A stretch of 64,000 bases of DNA from Sva-07 sp963710625 (lineage in GTDB: Bacteria > Actinomycetota > Acidimicrobiia > Acidimicrobiales > Ilumatobacteraceae): NCBI GenBank assembly GCA_963710625.1, contig CAVQBG010000001.1, positions 200,977-264,976 on the forward strand. The letters are read 5' to 3'. Both the position numbers and the translations under genes were made by a program. The notes under the pieces are model-generated. The model had not been told where the DNA came from. It saw only the letters and a program-made list of their open reading frames with translations, and did no database searches. Shown one piece after another: positions 9,375 through 19,132 of this stretch (position 1 is its first letter; each line of letters opens with the position of its first letter).

Positions 9375-10148
9375 ATGCGCGTCGTCACGTGGAACATCAA
9401 CTCCTTGCGCGCCCGGCAGGAGCGCGTGGAGGAGTGGGTCACCGAGGTGCAGCCCGACGTGCTGCTGCTCCAGGAGACCAAGCTGGCCGACGATGCGTTT
9501 CCGGCGCTCTCGTTCGAGGCGCTCGGCTACTCGAGCGCCCACTACGGGCAGGGCCAGTGGAACGGCGTCGCCATCCTGTCGAAGGTCGGCATCGACGACG
9601 TCGTGACGAACTTCGCGGGTGATGTGGAGCCCGATCCCGACGCACGGATCATCACCGCGACGTGCGGCGGGGTGCGCGTGAGCAGTGTGTACGTCCCCAA
9701 CGGTCGCTCCCTCGACGACGACCACTACACGTACAAGCTGTCATGGCTCGATCGGTTGGTCGCCCACCTCGATGCCGACACCGACCCCGGTCGGGACGTG
9801 ATCGTCGGTGGCGACTACAACATCGCGCCCGACGATCGTGACGTCCACGATCCGTCGAAGCTCGTCGGTGCCACCCACGTGAGCGATGCCGAACGCGATC
9901 GGCTGGCGGCACTGGAGCGGTGGGGTCTCGTCGACGTGTTCCGCCAGCAGCACGCCGACGATCGGGTGTACTCGTGGTGGGACTATCGGGCGGGCGACTT
10001 CCACCAGGGCCGCGGCATGCGCATCGATCTGCTGATGTGCTCCGCGTCGATCGCAGCCCGGGCCGAATGGTGCGTGGTCGATCGCAACGCCCGCAAGGGC
10101 AAGCAACCGAGCGATCACGCGCCGGTCATCGTCGACCTCGCCGACTGA
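9375..10148 (+). CDS. xth: Exodeoxyribonuclease III / AP endonuclease
   Basis: A 257-residue member of the endonuclease/exonuclease/phosphatase family that cleaves at abasic sites in base-excision repair. Characteristic features are MRVVTWNINSLRAR (metal-site Asn), LLLQETKL (metal-binding Glu), SVYVPNGR, GGDYNIAPDDRDVHDP (catalytic Asp/Asn) and the C-terminal DHAPVIVDL. Length matches ExoIII. It starts one base after the ribonuclease stop codon, implying a two-gene operon, and converges with the helicase gene 37 nt downstream. Confidence 0.95.
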   Translation: MRVVTWNINSLRARQERVEEWVTEVQPDVLLLQETKLADDAFPALSFEALGYSSAHYGQGQWNGVAILSKVGIDDVVTNFAGDVEPDPDARIITATCGGVRVSSVYVPNGRSLDDDHYTYKLSWLDRLVAHLDADTDPGRDVIVGGDYNIAPDDRDVHDPSKLVGATHVSDAERDRLAALERWGLVDVFRQQHADDRVYSWWDYRAGDFHQGRGMRIDLLMCSASIAARAEWCVVDRNARKGKQPSDHAPVIVDLAD

Positions 10149-10185
10149 TTCCCGGCTGGTCCTCGACCGCTCGAACGGGCCGTCG

Positions 10186-12084
10186 TCAGGTCGAGCGGAC
10201 GATCTCGACGATCTGTGGGGCGAGCTTCTCGGCGGTCATCAGGCCGAACGAGGTCGCCTCGACGAGTTCGTCGACCGTCGTCGGCCGCGCTGCTGCGATC
10301 GCCTTGAGATCGCGGTCACTGCAGAGCTGGACCGGGAGGATGTCGGCCCGGCGGGCTGCGTCGTCGCGCCATGCGCGCAGCGAATCGATCAGCGGATCGG
10401 TGCGGGCGCGAACGCGATGAGGCGGGGGAGCGGGCGGCGCGTCGTCGAGATCGATGTCCTCGATGAATGGACTGACGGTGCGGGCGTATCCGCCCCGCCG
10501 GGCGGCACGGCTGACGAGCAGGCGATCGGTGGCGCGCGTGAACGCGACGTAGAGCAGCCGGGCCTCTTCGGCCCGTGCCTCGACGGTGGTGGCCGACTTG
10601 TGCGGGACGAGACCGCTCTCCACGCCGGTGACGACGACGGTGTGCCACTCACGGCCCTTCGCACCGTGGAAGGTGAGGACGTCGACGCCGTCGGTGGATG
10701 CGTCGTCGAAGGGGTTGGTGGTCGCCACCCACGCCCGGAAGGTGGCACCGTCGCCGAGCGGTTGCTCGCGGAGGAAGTCGAGCGCTGCCGCAGCGACGCG
10801 TCGCTCCGGCTCGACGTCGTCGGCCCAGCCGGAGGAGACGCCGGGGTCGGCCGCCTCCTCGGGGGCGTCGAGGATGTCGTGGGCCCACCCCCGCAGTCGG
10901 GAGGGTGACCCCAGCGCCGCCGCTTGACGGACGGCCACCTGGAGCGGGGAGCCGGACGCGGTGGCCGATCGACGAACGGCGACGCCGATTCGTTCGAACG
11001 CCTCGGCGAAGCCGGGGAGCTGTGCGTTCGTGCGGGCGAGAACGGCGATCTCGCCGGTGCGCACGAGGTTGGGATCGCACCGCAGGACGAACTGCGCCGC
11101 CCGGTTCGACTCGTCGAGTTCGTCGTCGGCGACCAGTTGCTCGACCAGCGGTCCATCGGCGCGGTTCGACACGAGCCCGCTCGGTTGACCGCTCGTGGCG
11201 AGGACGTGGACCCCGGCGGCGACGACCTGTGGTGTGCTGCGATGGTTCACCGGCAGGCGGATGATCTCGACTCCGGGAAACCGCGTCTCGACGTCGACGA
11301 GCAGGCTCGGATCGGCGCCGTTGAAGCCGTACACCGCCTGTGACGGATCCCCCACGAGGAACACGTCGTCCCGTCCTGCCCGCAGGAGATCGACCAGTGC
11401 GTGCTGGAGCGGGTTGAGGTCCTGGGCCTCGTCGACGAGGAGGTGGCGGAACCGCCAGCGGACGGTGTCGGCGAACTCGGCGTCCCGGCGTAGGTCGCGA
11501 ACGGTGTGGGCGAGCACGTCGTCGAAGTCGATCACACCGCGCCGCCGCTTGAGCGTCTGGAATGCCGTGTAGGCCTCGGCACACCGGTCGATGCCGGGCG
11601 AGGGGCGTCGCTGGGAGCGGCGAGCCGCCGACGGGTAGGACCCGGCGTCGATCCCTCGCGCGGACGCCCAGTCGATCTCGGCGAGGAACGCTGCGAGCTG
11701 TCGTCGATCGCCGACGTCGATCGAGTCGCCGAGCAGGCGGCGGCGGTCCGACACGACCGTGAGCGGGCGTCGTTCGGTGTCGGCCCATCGCTGCTTCAGG
11801 ATGCCGAGCATCACGGAGTGGAACGTGCCGGCCTCCACGTGGTCGCGCAGTCCGAGGCGGTGCAGCCGCCGCCGCATCTCGCCGGCGGCTTCGCGGGTGA
11901 AGGTGAGCGCAAGGGTGTGTCGAGCGTCAGCGGTTCCGATGGCGATCCGGTAGGCGATCCGACGGGTCAACACCCGGGTCTTGCCCGAGCCGGCCCCGGC
12001 GATCACCGCGACGAGCTGCGACTCGGTCGTGACCGCCGCGCGCTGATCCGCGTCGAGGTCGGCGATCAGGGCATCCACGTCCAC
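10186..12084 (-). CDS. UvrD/PcrA-like superfamily 1 DNA helicase
   Basis: 632-residue SF1A helicase. The N-terminus carries the Q-motif region (LDADQRAAVT) and Walker A AGAGSGKT; LLVDEAQDLNPLQ is Walker B, GDPSQAVYGFNGA motif III, RLPVNHRST motif IV, LTFHGAKGREWHTV motif V and LLYVAFTRATDRL motif VI. The last ~50 residues (DRDLKAIAAARPTTVDEL) look like an HRDC domain. Predicted role is 3'-5' unwinding in repair or recombination. The GTG start is supported by TACAGT on the minus strand (12091-12096), 6 nt upstream. It is divergent from uvrB, and the LexA-like dyad lies in the shared promoter gap. Confidence 0.92.
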   Translation of the reverse strand: MDVDALIADLDADQRAAVTTESQLVAVIAGAGSGKTRVLTRRIAYRIAIGTADARHTLALTFTREAAGEMRRRLHRLGLRDHVEAGTFHSVMLGILKQRWADTERRPLTVVSDRRRLLGDSIDVGDRRQLAAFLAEIDWASARGIDAGSYPSAARRSQRRPSPGIDRCAEAYTAFQTLKRRRGVIDFDDVLAHTVRDLRRDAEFADTVRWRFRHLLVDEAQDLNPLQHALVDLLRAGRDDVFLVGDPSQAVYGFNGADPSLLVDVETRFPGVEIIRLPVNHRSTPQVVAAGVHVLATSGQPSGLVSNRADGPLVEQLVADDELDESNRAAQFVLRCDPNLVRTGEIAVLARTNAQLPGFAEAFERIGVAVRRSATASGSPLQVAVRQAAALGSPSRLRGWAHDILDAPEEAADPGVSSGWADDVEPERRVAAAALDFLREQPLGDGATFRAWVATTNPFDDASTDGVDVLTFHGAKGREWHTVVVTGVESGLVPHKSATTVEARAEEARLLYVAFTRATDRLLVSRAARRGGYARTVSPFIEDIDLDDAPPAPPPHRVRARTDPLIDSLRAWRDDAARRADILPVQLCSDRDLKAIAAARPTTVDELVEATSFGLMTAEKLAPQIVEIVRST

Positions 12085-12119
12085 CCCGCAACTGTACGAG
12101 TTCCGTCCTCACCCGTCCC

Positions 12120-12161
12120 GCGATGAGCGAAAGCCCCGTCTCCGGTTGTTTCGCTCATCGC
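12120..12161. repeat. Intergenic hairpin repeat, copy 1
   Basis: Perfect 13-bp arms GCGATGAGCGAAA (12120-12132) and TTTCGCTCATCGC (12149-12161) enclose a 16-nt CG-rich loop. It sits in the divergent promoter region of the helicase and uvrB. Five related copies occur at 24.3, 25.7 and 26.8 kb, all between genes. Confidence 0.85.
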
Positions 12162-12179
12162 TGGCGGGTGTTCGGGCTG

Positions 12180-12195
12180 GCGAACAGGTGTTCCT
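12180..12195. promoter_or_regulatory. LexA/SOS box-like dyad upstream of uvrB
   Basis: CGAAC-AGGT-GTTCC (12181-12194) matches the Gram-positive/actinobacterial LexA core GAAC-N4-GTTC. It ends just upstream of TAGAAT (12200-12205), a -10-like hexamer 6 nt before the uvrB ATG, so bound LexA would block uvrB and possibly the divergent helicase. A matching dyad precedes uvrA. Confidence 0.7.
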
Positions 12196-12211
12196 TCGGT
12201 AGAATGCCGTG

Positions 12212-14326
12212 ATGGCCGAGACCGTCACGACGCCCCATTCGCCGCCCGTCTCGCCGGAGGAGCTGCTGCTCGAGGCCGCACCGCCGAGCAACTACGCAGC
12301 GCTCGACGACGCCCGCTTCCGTGTCGTGTCCGATTTCGAGCCGGCGGGCGATCAACCCGCGGCGATCACGGCGCTCAGCAAGGGCATCGACGACGGCGAA
12401 CGGTTCCAGACGCTGCTCGGCATCACCGGTTCGGGCAAGTCGGCCACGATCGCCTGGACGATCGAGCAGACGCAGCGCCCGACGCTGATCCTCGCTCCGA
12501 ACAAGTCGCTCGCCGCTCAGCTCGCCCAGGAGATGCGCGAGTTCTTCCCCGACAACCGGGTCGAGTACTTCGTCAGCTACTACGACTACTACCAGCCCGA
12601 GGCGTACATCCCGTCGAGCGACACCTACATCGAGAAGGACAGCTCGATCAACGACGAGATCGACCGGCTGCGTCACTCCGCCACCGCCGCGCTGCTCACC
12701 CGCCGTGACGTGATCGTTGTCGCATCGGTGTCGTGCATCTACGGCATGGGCAACCCCGACGAGTACCGGGGCAATCTGCTCGACCTCAGCGTCGGCGTCG
12801 ACTACGACATGCGCAACATCCTGCGCCGGCTCGTCGACATGCAATACGGCCGCAACGACATGACGCTCGGCCGCGGCAACTTCCGTGTCCGCGGCGACAC
12901 GATCGAGGTGCACCCGGCGTACGAGGAGTCGGTGCTGCGCATCGAGATGTTCGGCGACACCGTCGACCGGATCACCACGATCGATCCGCTCACCGGCGAG
13001 CAGTTGAGCGAGCTGCAGCGCGCCCACGTGTTCCCCGCCACGCACTACGTCACCGGTCCCGAGCGGCTCCGCACGGCGATGACCGGCATCGAGGTGGAAC
13101 TGCAGGAGCGGCTGCAGTGGTTCGAGGAGAACGACAAGCTGCTCGAGGCGCAGCGCCTCCGGATGCGCACTCAGTACGACCTCGAGATGATGAGCGAGGT
13201 CGGCTACTGCAACGGCATCGAGAACTACTCGATGCACATGGACGGCCGCGTGCCCGGCGAACCGCCGTTCACCCTGCTCGACTACTTCCCCGACGACTAC
13301 CTGCTCGTGATCGACGAGAGCCACGTCGCCGTGCCCCAGCTGCACGGCCAGTTCGCCGGCGACCGAAGCCGCAAGGACATGCTCGTCGAGCACGGCTTCC
13401 GCCTGCCGTCGGCGCGCGACAACCGCCCGCTCACGTTCGAGGAGGTGCTCGAGCGCGTCAACCAGTGCGTGTTCCTGTCCGCCACGCCGAGCCCCTACGA
13501 GCTGCGGGTGTCGACCAACATCGTCGAGCAGATCGTGCGACCGACCGGCCTGGTCGACCCGGAGGCGATCATCAAGCCCACGAAGGGTCAAATCGACGAC
13601 CTGATGGAGATGGTCAACGACCGCATCGCCCGCGGCGACCGCGTGCTGGTCACCACGCTCACCAAGAAGATGGCCGAGGACCTCACCGACTACCTGCTCG
13701 AGCAGGGCCTCCGGGTGCGCTATCTCCACTCCAACATCGACACGATCCAGCGCATCGAGATCCTGCGCGGGCTGCGCCTCGGCGACTTCGACGTTCTGGT
13801 GGGCATCAACCTGCTGCGCGAGGGCCTCGACCTGCCCGAGGTGTCGCTGGTGTGCATTCTCGACGCCGACAAGGAGGGCTTCCTGCGTTCGGAGACCTCG
13901 CTGATCCAGACGATGGGTCGCGCCGCCCGCAACGTCGATGGTCAGGTGGTGATGTACGCCGACACGGTCACCCGGTCGATGCAGGCAGCGATCGACGAGA
14001 CCCAGCGGCGCCGCAAGGTGCAGATCGCCTACAACGAAGAGCACGGCATCGATCCGCAGACGATCCGCAAGGCCGTGGGCGACATCCTCTCGCTGCTGCG
14101 GCCGGACGACTCGGCACCGGTGCCGGGCAAGGATCGGCGGCGTCAGCGTGAACGCGACAAGGTGCAGCGCGACCTCAAGTCGCTGCCCCAGCAGGAACTC
14201 GCCCGCCTGATCCAGACGTTGGAGGAGGAGATGCACGAAGCGTCGGCCGAGCTGAAGTTCGAGTACGCCGCCAAGCTGCGCGACGAGATCAACGACCTGC
14301 GTCGCGAGCTCCGCGACGCCCAGTAG
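12212..14326 (+). CDS. uvrB: Excinuclease ABC subunit B
   Basis: Damage-verification helicase of nucleotide excision repair, acting with UvrA and UvrC. 704 residues with GDQPAAITALSKG, Walker A GITGSGKS, the beta-hairpin segment YYDYYQPEAYIPSSDTYIEK, helicase motif VIDESHV, and motifs GINLLREGLDLPEVSLV and QTMGRAARN. The C-terminal UVR motif (LIQTLEEEMHEASAELKFEY) contacts UvrC. TAGAAT 6 nt before ATG 12212 suggests leaderless translation there; a GTG three bases upstream is the alternative. The LexA-like dyad points to SOS induction. Confidence 0.97.
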   Translation: MAETVTTPHSPPVSPEELLLEAAPPSNYAALDDARFRVVSDFEPAGDQPAAITALSKGIDDGERFQTLLGITGSGKSATIAWTIEQTQRPTLILAPNKSLAAQLAQEMREFFPDNRVEYFVSYYDYYQPEAYIPSSDTYIEKDSSINDEIDRLRHSATAALLTRRDVIVVASVSCIYGMGNPDEYRGNLLDLSVGVDYDMRNILRRLVDMQYGRNDMTLGRGNFRVRGDTIEVHPAYEESVLRIEMFGDTVDRITTIDPLTGEQLSELQRAHVFPATHYVTGPERLRTAMTGIEVELQERLQWFEENDKLLEAQRLRMRTQYDLEMMSEVGYCNGIENYSMHMDGRVPGEPPFTLLDYFPDDYLLVIDESHVAVPQLHGQFAGDRSRKDMLVEHGFRLPSARDNRPLTFEEVLERVNQCVFLSATPSPYELRVSTNIVEQIVRPTGLVDPEAIIKPTKGQIDDLMEMVNDRIARGDRVLVTTLTKKMAEDLTDYLLEQGLRVRYLHSNIDTIQRIEILRGLRLGDFDVLVGINLLREGLDLPEVSLVCILDADKEGFLRSETSLIQTMGRAARNVDGQVVMYADTVTRSMQAAIDETQRRRKVQIAYNEEHGIDPQTIRKAVGDILSLLRPDDSAPVPGKDRRRQRERDKVQRDLKSLPQQELARLIQTLEEEMHEASAELKFEYAAKLRDEINDLRRELRDAQ

Positions 14327-14336
14327 CGTTCCCGCC

Positions 14337-14531
14337 GTGGGAAGCAGCAGCAGCAAGCCTCGCAAGGGCCACGAGAAGCCCAAGCACCTCCCGAAGGTCG
14401 GCACGCCGGCCAACCAGGAGTGGGAACACGAGACGCACAAGTCGGTCGAATTCGGCTCGACCGGCAAGATGGTTGCCATCGGCATCATCGGCATCCTCGC
14501 CGTGATCGGTTTGCTCCTCCTCACCCTCTGA
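14337..14531 (+). CDS. Small single-pass membrane protein
   Basis: 64 residues: a Lys/Ser-rich hydrophilic N-terminal half (MGSSSSKPRKGHEKPKHLPK) and one C-terminal membrane helix (MVAIGIIGILAVIGLLLLTL). The pattern resembles the small basic single-TM 'cell division protein CrgA-like' class in size only; no specific motif supports that name. TAGCGT at 14324-14329 overlaps the uvrB stop codon and lies 7 nt before the GTG, so it may have its own leaderless promoter. Function unknown. Confidence 0.6.
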   Translation: MGSSSSKPRKGHEKPKHLPKVGTPANQEWEHETHKSVEFGSTGKMVAIGIIGILAVIGLLLLTL

Positions 14532-14583
14532 GTCGGCGAGGCGCGCATCCGCGTGGAGCGATACCGACCCCGATCCGGACCGT

Positions 14584-14601
14584 CAGGCCCGATCGGGCCT
14601 G
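14584..14601. repeat. Perfect 18-bp palindrome
   Basis: CAGGCCCGATCGGGCCTG is self-complementary throughout. It lies between the small membrane protein and the potassium channel start. It could be an operator or the stem of a terminator; no T-run follows. Confidence 0.5.
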
Positions 14602-14629
14602 TGCCATCATCGAGGCCGGTGAACTGGAC

Positions 14630-16441
14630 GTGCTGAAGTCGTTGGGGGCCACGATCGCCCAGGTCACCCAGCGGGTGCGCGTCGGGGAGCCCCACGATCG
14701 CGGTCGGTCCCTGCAGCACTACGAGCGAGCCCAGCGCGCCGCGGAGCAGGCCGAACGACGCCGTCGCCAGAAGACGTTCGTCGCGCTCGCCGCGGTGTTC
14801 GTCGTGATGGTGGCGGTGTTCAGCACGATCTTCCACACGCTGATGGAGTACGAGGACCGGCAGTACTCGTGGCCGACGAGCGTGTACTGGACCCTCACGA
14901 CGATGACCACGCTGGGCTTCGGCGACATCACGTTCGAGTCCGACGCCGGCCGCATCTTCTCGGTCGTCGTGCTGCTCGCCGGATCGACGTTCCTGCTCGT
15001 GATGCTCCCGTTCGTCTTCATCCAGTTCGTGTTCATGCCGTGGATGACCGAGCGCGAACGACGCCGGGCGCCGCGGACCCTGCCGGCGTCGACGTCGGGG
15101 CATCTGCTGCTCACCCAACTCGGCCCGGTCGAAGCGGCGATCATCGAGCGGGCCGACCAGGCCGAGGTGCCCTACGTGCTGATCGTCGACGACGTCGGCG
15201 AGGCCGGTCTGATCCACGACGAGGGACGAAACGTGATGGTCGGGGCGCTCGACGACCCGGCCACGTACCGCAACGCTCGTGTCGAGCAAGCGGCGCTGGT
15301 GATCGCCACCCAGTCCGATGAGATCAACACCAACATCGCGTTCACGGTGCGCGAGATCGCGCCGCAGGTCGAGATCGTGGCGAGCGCCAACTCGCCGGCC
15401 TCGGTCGACATCCTCGAGATCGCCGGCGCCGACCACATCGTGCAACTCGGCGAGATCCTCGGATCGGCGATGGCGGCTCGCACGTTCGGTCTGTCGGGTC
15501 ACAGCCACGTGATCGGCGAGTTCGCCGGGCTGCAGATTGCCGAGGCGAGCCCGATGGGCACCGATCTGTTGGGCAAGACGCTGGCCGAGGCGCAACTGCG
15601 CAGGCGGCTCGGGGTGAGCATCATCGGGGTGTGGCGTCGCGGTGACTTCTCGATCGCCACGGCCGACACCGTGCTCACCGAATCCTCGATGCTGATCCTC
15701 GCCGGTACCGCTGACCAGCTCGCGGCGTACGACGCCTGCTACTCGTCGAACTCGACGGCGCCCAATCGTGCGGTGATCATCGGTGGGGGACGGGTCGGTC
15801 GCGCGGTCGGGGCCGCTTTCGCGGAGGAGGGCATCGAGTTCGTCATCGTCGAACAGCTCCCCGAGCGCCGCCGCGAGGGGGTGAACTACGTGATCGGCGA
15901 CGCTGCGGACCGCTCGGTGCTCGAGGCGGCCGGCATCGACGACGCCGGAGCGATCCTGATCACCACCCACGACGACAACGTGAACGTCTATCTCACGCGC
16001 TACTGCCGGGGGCTCCGCCCCGATGCCCGCATCGTGTCGCGTTCCAAGCTCGACCGGAACGTGTCGACGCTGTATCGAGCGGGTGCCGACGCCGTCCTGT
16101 CGTACGCGGGCACCGGGTCGGCGGCAATCTGGAACCACCTGCGCGGCGACGAGACGGTGTTGGTCGCCCAGGGGCTGAACGTGTTCCGTACGCCGATCCC
16201 CAAGGAGCTTGCCGGCACGACGCTGGCTGCTGCGCACGTCCTCCGTCGGACGTCGTGCAACGTGGTGGCCGTCGAGCGCAACGGTGTGCTCGTGGGCAAC
16301 CCCGATCCCGATGTGCCGTTGCCGTCGACCGGCGAACTGGTGCTGGTGGGAACCGATGTCGCCGAAGCGCGTTTCTCGGAGGAGTTCCCGCACGCCCGGC
16401 GGCGCCCGTCGCTGCGTCGCGGCGAGCGGCGCGCCGGCTGA
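14630..16441 (+). CDS. Potassium channel protein with two RCK (TrkA-N/TrkA-C) modules
   Basis: About 603 residues from the chosen GTG. A basic N-terminus precedes two membrane helices flanking a pore loop with the selectivity filter TLGFGD. Two cytoplasmic TrkA-N/TrkA-C units follow; the second shows a clear Rossmann GGGRVGRAVG with IVEQLPERR, whereas the first (LLLTQLGPVEAAII) lacks the glycine-rich nucleotide motif. Predicted role is a ligand-gated K+ channel. The start is uncertain: GTG 14630 and GTG 14675 are both possible and no clear ribosome site is seen. It converges with the large membrane protein, 15 nt apart. Confidence 0.87.
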   Translation: MLKSLGATIAQVTQRVRVGEPHDRGRSLQHYERAQRAAEQAERRRRQKTFVALAAVFVVMVAVFSTIFHTLMEYEDRQYSWPTSVYWTLTTMTTLGFGDITFESDAGRIFSVVVLLAGSTFLLVMLPFVFIQFVFMPWMTERERRRAPRTLPASTSGHLLLTQLGPVEAAIIERADQAEVPYVLIVDDVGEAGLIHDEGRNVMVGALDDPATYRNARVEQAALVIATQSDEINTNIAFTVREIAPQVEIVASANSPASVDILEIAGADHIVQLGEILGSAMAARTFGLSGHSHVIGEFAGLQIAEASPMGTDLLGKTLAEAQLRRRLGVSIIGVWRRGDFSIATADTVLTESSMLILAGTADQLAAYDACYSSNSTAPNRAVIIGGGRVGRAVGAAFAEEGIEFVIVEQLPERRREGVNYVIGDAADRSVLEAAGIDDAGAILITTHDDNVNVYLTRYCRGLRPDARIVSRSKLDRNVSTLYRAGADAVLSYAGTGSAAIWNHLRGDETVLVAQGLNVFRTPIPKELAGTTLAAAHVLRRTSCNVVAVERNGVLVGNPDPDVPLPSTGELVLVGTDVAEARFSEEFPHARRRPSLRRGERRAG

Positions 16442-16456
16442 GGGGCCGGTCTCCGC

Positions 16457-18991
16457 TCAGCGGAAGTTCCTGCAGAACTGTTCGACCAGCGACGTCCGCT
16501 CGTCGGCCCGGCGACCGATCGGGAGCAGGGGACGCTCGGAGCGCTCGATGACGGCGGCGAGCACGAGCAGCCCGGTGCCGCCGAGCGCGATCCAGGTCCA
16601 CGTGGGGGCGGCGGCGAGGCGGGCGCCGGCGGACAGCAGCACGGTGCCGGCGATCATGATCGTGCCGGCCACGAGTGGTGCGCCGAGGCGATGCCAGCCG
16701 CCGATGCCGATCGACACGACGCCGATGGTGAGCGCTCCGAGGGTCGCCCAGTCGGTGCCCGGCTCGAGTTGCGAGGCCAGCAACCACGTGCCGACGAGCG
16801 CGAGCCCGGGTCCGTAGGCGAGCCAGGTGGTCACCGGCTGGGTGCGTCGCACACCCCAACCAGCGGTCAACAGGGCCGCCGAGAGCACGCCGACGGCCAG
16901 GTCGACGCCCGTGGCTCCGTACGGTGCGATCGCAGCGATCGCCCAGGCGTTCGTGCCGGTCGTCCACCACATGCTCACGAGCCCGATCACCGAGATGATC
17001 GAACCCGGAAGTGCAGCGACCGGTCCGCGCCATGTCGCCCCCGCGAGCGCGAGTTGTGCGCCGAGCATCATCACGGCGATCGACGTGAACACGGGGCTGG
17101 CAACGGCGGCCGACAGCACGGCCAGAGCCGTTGCCGTTGCGCCGGCGGTCAGGAGCGGGAGGAACCGGCGGTCCAACAGCGCGATCCCGCTGAGGGCCGC
17201 TCCGACGGCGACGCCGGCCATCGTCGCCGTGCCGGGATCGATGCCCGCGGTGGCGAGGGCCAGGGCGCCGGTGACCGCGCTGAGTGCTGCCGCCACATGC
17301 GTCCGAACGCTCGTGAGGCTCCGACTCGACCCTGCGAACGCCCCGGCGATCAGTGCGCAGAGCGCCACGGTCGTCCACTCGGTGGGTGCATCGTCGACGG
17401 TCAGTAGGCCGATGAGCGTGGCCGTCGCGAGCGGCCATCGCGACCGGTCGGGCTGCAGTGAGACCCCGAGTGCGATCAGTCCGGCGAACACGAGCGTGCC
17501 GACTTCCACCGCTCCATCGGTGACCACCAGCGCCGAGGCGACGCCGATGAGGCCTGCCCCGATGATCGATCGGAAGCCTTCGTCGTTGCGGCGCACCGTC
17601 GACACGCTGATCACCCACGCGACGCCGGTGGCGACGACGATCACCAGCCGAGCCCAGCCCGGAAGCGTCGTGTCGACGAGTTCGGCGAACACGACCCACG
17701 ATGCGACGGTCGCCGTCGTCAGATCCCATGACCGCCAGGGGGTGGCGACGCTGATCGCCGTCCATGCCACGATCGCTGCAAGCGAGGCGACCGCGAGCGG
17801 TGCGCCGCCGACGACGAGGGCGCTGAACCCGGCAGCAGCGGCCGCCAGCAACGCCGCCGTGCGCCACCGGTCGTCGTCGACTCGGCGGGCCGACCCCAGC
17901 GCGGATGCGAGCAGCCCGAGACAGGTCAGGGCAGCCGGGACCATCGCGCCGGCATCGTCGACGCCGGCGCCGGACAGCCAGCGCGTCCACAGGACACCGT
18001 ACGGCACGAGGACCGCGGTGGTTCCGAGGCCGACGGCGACGACCGGCGCCGACCTGCGCGCGATGCGACGCCAGATCGAATCGGTCGACGCGGCACCGGC
18101 GGCCTCGGCGGCAAGGAGGAGAACGGCGGGGATCGACCACCAGACGTTCGCCCCTGCCTCACCGACGACGAGCGAGGTCAGCGCCCCGGAGGCGAGGGTC
18201 GCCAACGCGCCGACCGCCAGCGGGAGGTTGGCCCGGCGGGTGGCGACGACCGCCAGGACGGCCGCAGCGAGAGCGCACGACACGGGCGCGGACCAGACGA
18301 GGCCGTCGCCCGTCATCCCCAGCCGGGCGATCGTGCCCGGACCGACGTCGAGCGCCGCCGACCAGACGGCGATCGGGCTGAGACCCACAGCGACCGCCAG
18401 GGACACGGCGCGCCGAGTCGAGCCGAGGAGAAGGGCGGCGACGGCGCCGGCGGCCACGATGATCGTGATCGGGACCGACGTGATCGCCGAGGCACCGACG
18501 GCGGCGAGTCCGAACGCCACGACGGTCGACGCCTTCAACACGGGGAGGTCCCAACGGCGTGACTGCAGCTCGGTGGCGACCAGGGCGGCAATGCCTCCGA
18601 CGAGCGTGCAGGCCGGCCAGGGCTCGCCGAGCGTCGCTGCGGCCGCGATGCCGACCGGCGCGGTCAGCGCAGCGGCCAGTGTCGCCAGCACACGTGACGT
18701 CGACGGGAGGCGTCGACGTCCGGCCTCGGCAGCGAAGTAGACGGCGACGAGCGCCGAGACCAGACCGGCGAAGCGGACCTCGGGGTCGATCGACTGCCAG
18801 TTGCCGGCGACCACGATGATCGACGCCAGGAGCAACAGCGAGGCGCCGACGGTCGCAAGCCAGCCGGCCGCGCTGAGCTGTGGCGGCCACCACGAACGCC
18901 CGGGCTGATCGGGTTCGGGGAGGCGCCCGGCCGGTGAGGGCCCGGCCGGGGGAGCCGGCCACGAGGGTGGGGGAAGCGGTGCGTTGTCCAT
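16457..18991 (-). CDS. Large polytopic membrane protein (DUF2157/SCO7613-like)
   Basis: 844 residues: a Pro-rich cytoplasmic N-terminus (about 1-45) followed by very many hydrophobic segments, mostly Ala/Val/Leu/Gly. It resembles the long polytopic proteins with DUF2157-like or SCO7613 C-terminal regions in actinobacteria. No catalytic or transport motif is visible, so no function is proposed. The start ATG 18991 lies 7 nt after CAGGAT (minus strand, 18999-19004), inside one arm of a mirror-image promoter region shared with the 19165 gene. Confidence 0.75.
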   Translation of the reverse strand: MDNAPLPPPSWPAPPAGPSPAGRLPEPDQPGRSWWPPQLSAAGWLATVGASLLLLASIIVVAGNWQSIDPEVRFAGLVSALVAVYFAAEAGRRRLPSTSRVLATLAAALTAPVGIAAAATLGEPWPACTLVGGIAALVATELQSRRWDLPVLKASTVVAFGLAAVGASAITSVPITIIVAAGAVAALLLGSTRRAVSLAVAVGLSPIAVWSAALDVGPGTIARLGMTGDGLVWSAPVSCALAAAVLAVVATRRANLPLAVGALATLASGALTSLVVGEAGANVWWSIPAVLLLAAEAAGAASTDSIWRRIARRSAPVVAVGLGTTAVLVPYGVLWTRWLSGAGVDDAGAMVPAALTCLGLLASALGSARRVDDDRWRTAALLAAAAAGFSALVVGGAPLAVASLAAIVAWTAISVATPWRSWDLTTATVASWVVFAELVDTTLPGWARLVIVVATGVAWVISVSTVRRNDEGFRSIIGAGLIGVASALVVTDGAVEVGTLVFAGLIALGVSLQPDRSRWPLATATLIGLLTVDDAPTEWTTVALCALIAGAFAGSSRSLTSVRTHVAAALSAVTGALALATAGIDPGTATMAGVAVGAALSGIALLDRRFLPLLTAGATATALAVLSAAVASPVFTSIAVMMLGAQLALAGATWRGPVAALPGSIISVIGLVSMWWTTGTNAWAIAAIAPYGATGVDLAVGVLSAALLTAGWGVRRTQPVTTWLAYGPGLALVGTWLLASQLEPGTDWATLGALTIGVVSIGIGGWHRLGAPLVAGTIMIAGTVLLSAGARLAAAPTWTWIALGGTGLLVLAAVIERSERPLLPIGRRADERTSLVEQFCRNFR

Positions 18992-18993
18992 GC

Positions 18994-19130
18994 GATCGAT
19001 CCTGAAGATCGATGACGGCGGGCACCATCGGGGCAATCCCCCACGACGACGTGGGGGCGCCCCGATCCCCCAGGCGTCGATGGGGGATTGGCCTCATGGA
19101 CGCCAGTCGTGTCGATCTTCAGGATCGATC
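18994..19130. promoter_or_regulatory. Mirror-image divergent promoter with 19-bp inverted arms
   Basis: Identical 19-nt arms in opposite orientation lie at 18994-19012 and 19112-19130. Each contains TCGATC-N5-GATCGA dyad symmetry and, reading outward, CAGGAT followed 7 nt later by ATG. Between the arms are further nested inverted repeats (CCCCAC/GTGGGG and CAATCCCCCA/TGGGGGATTG). Both divergent genes therefore seem to share one promoter-operator design, which suggests joint repression. Confidence 0.6.
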
Positions 19131-19132
19131 AC

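Noticed and set aside
10167..10198. CCGCTCGA/TCGAGCGG inverted repeat as a terminator between xth and the helicase
   Set aside because: Only 8 bp, overlaps the helicase stop region, and no T-tract; could be chance in GC-rich coding DNA.
12155..16393. Very long antisense frame (1412 codons) opposite uvrB and the potassium channel
   Set aside because: Shadow of two strongly supported plus-strand genes; no recognisable motif.
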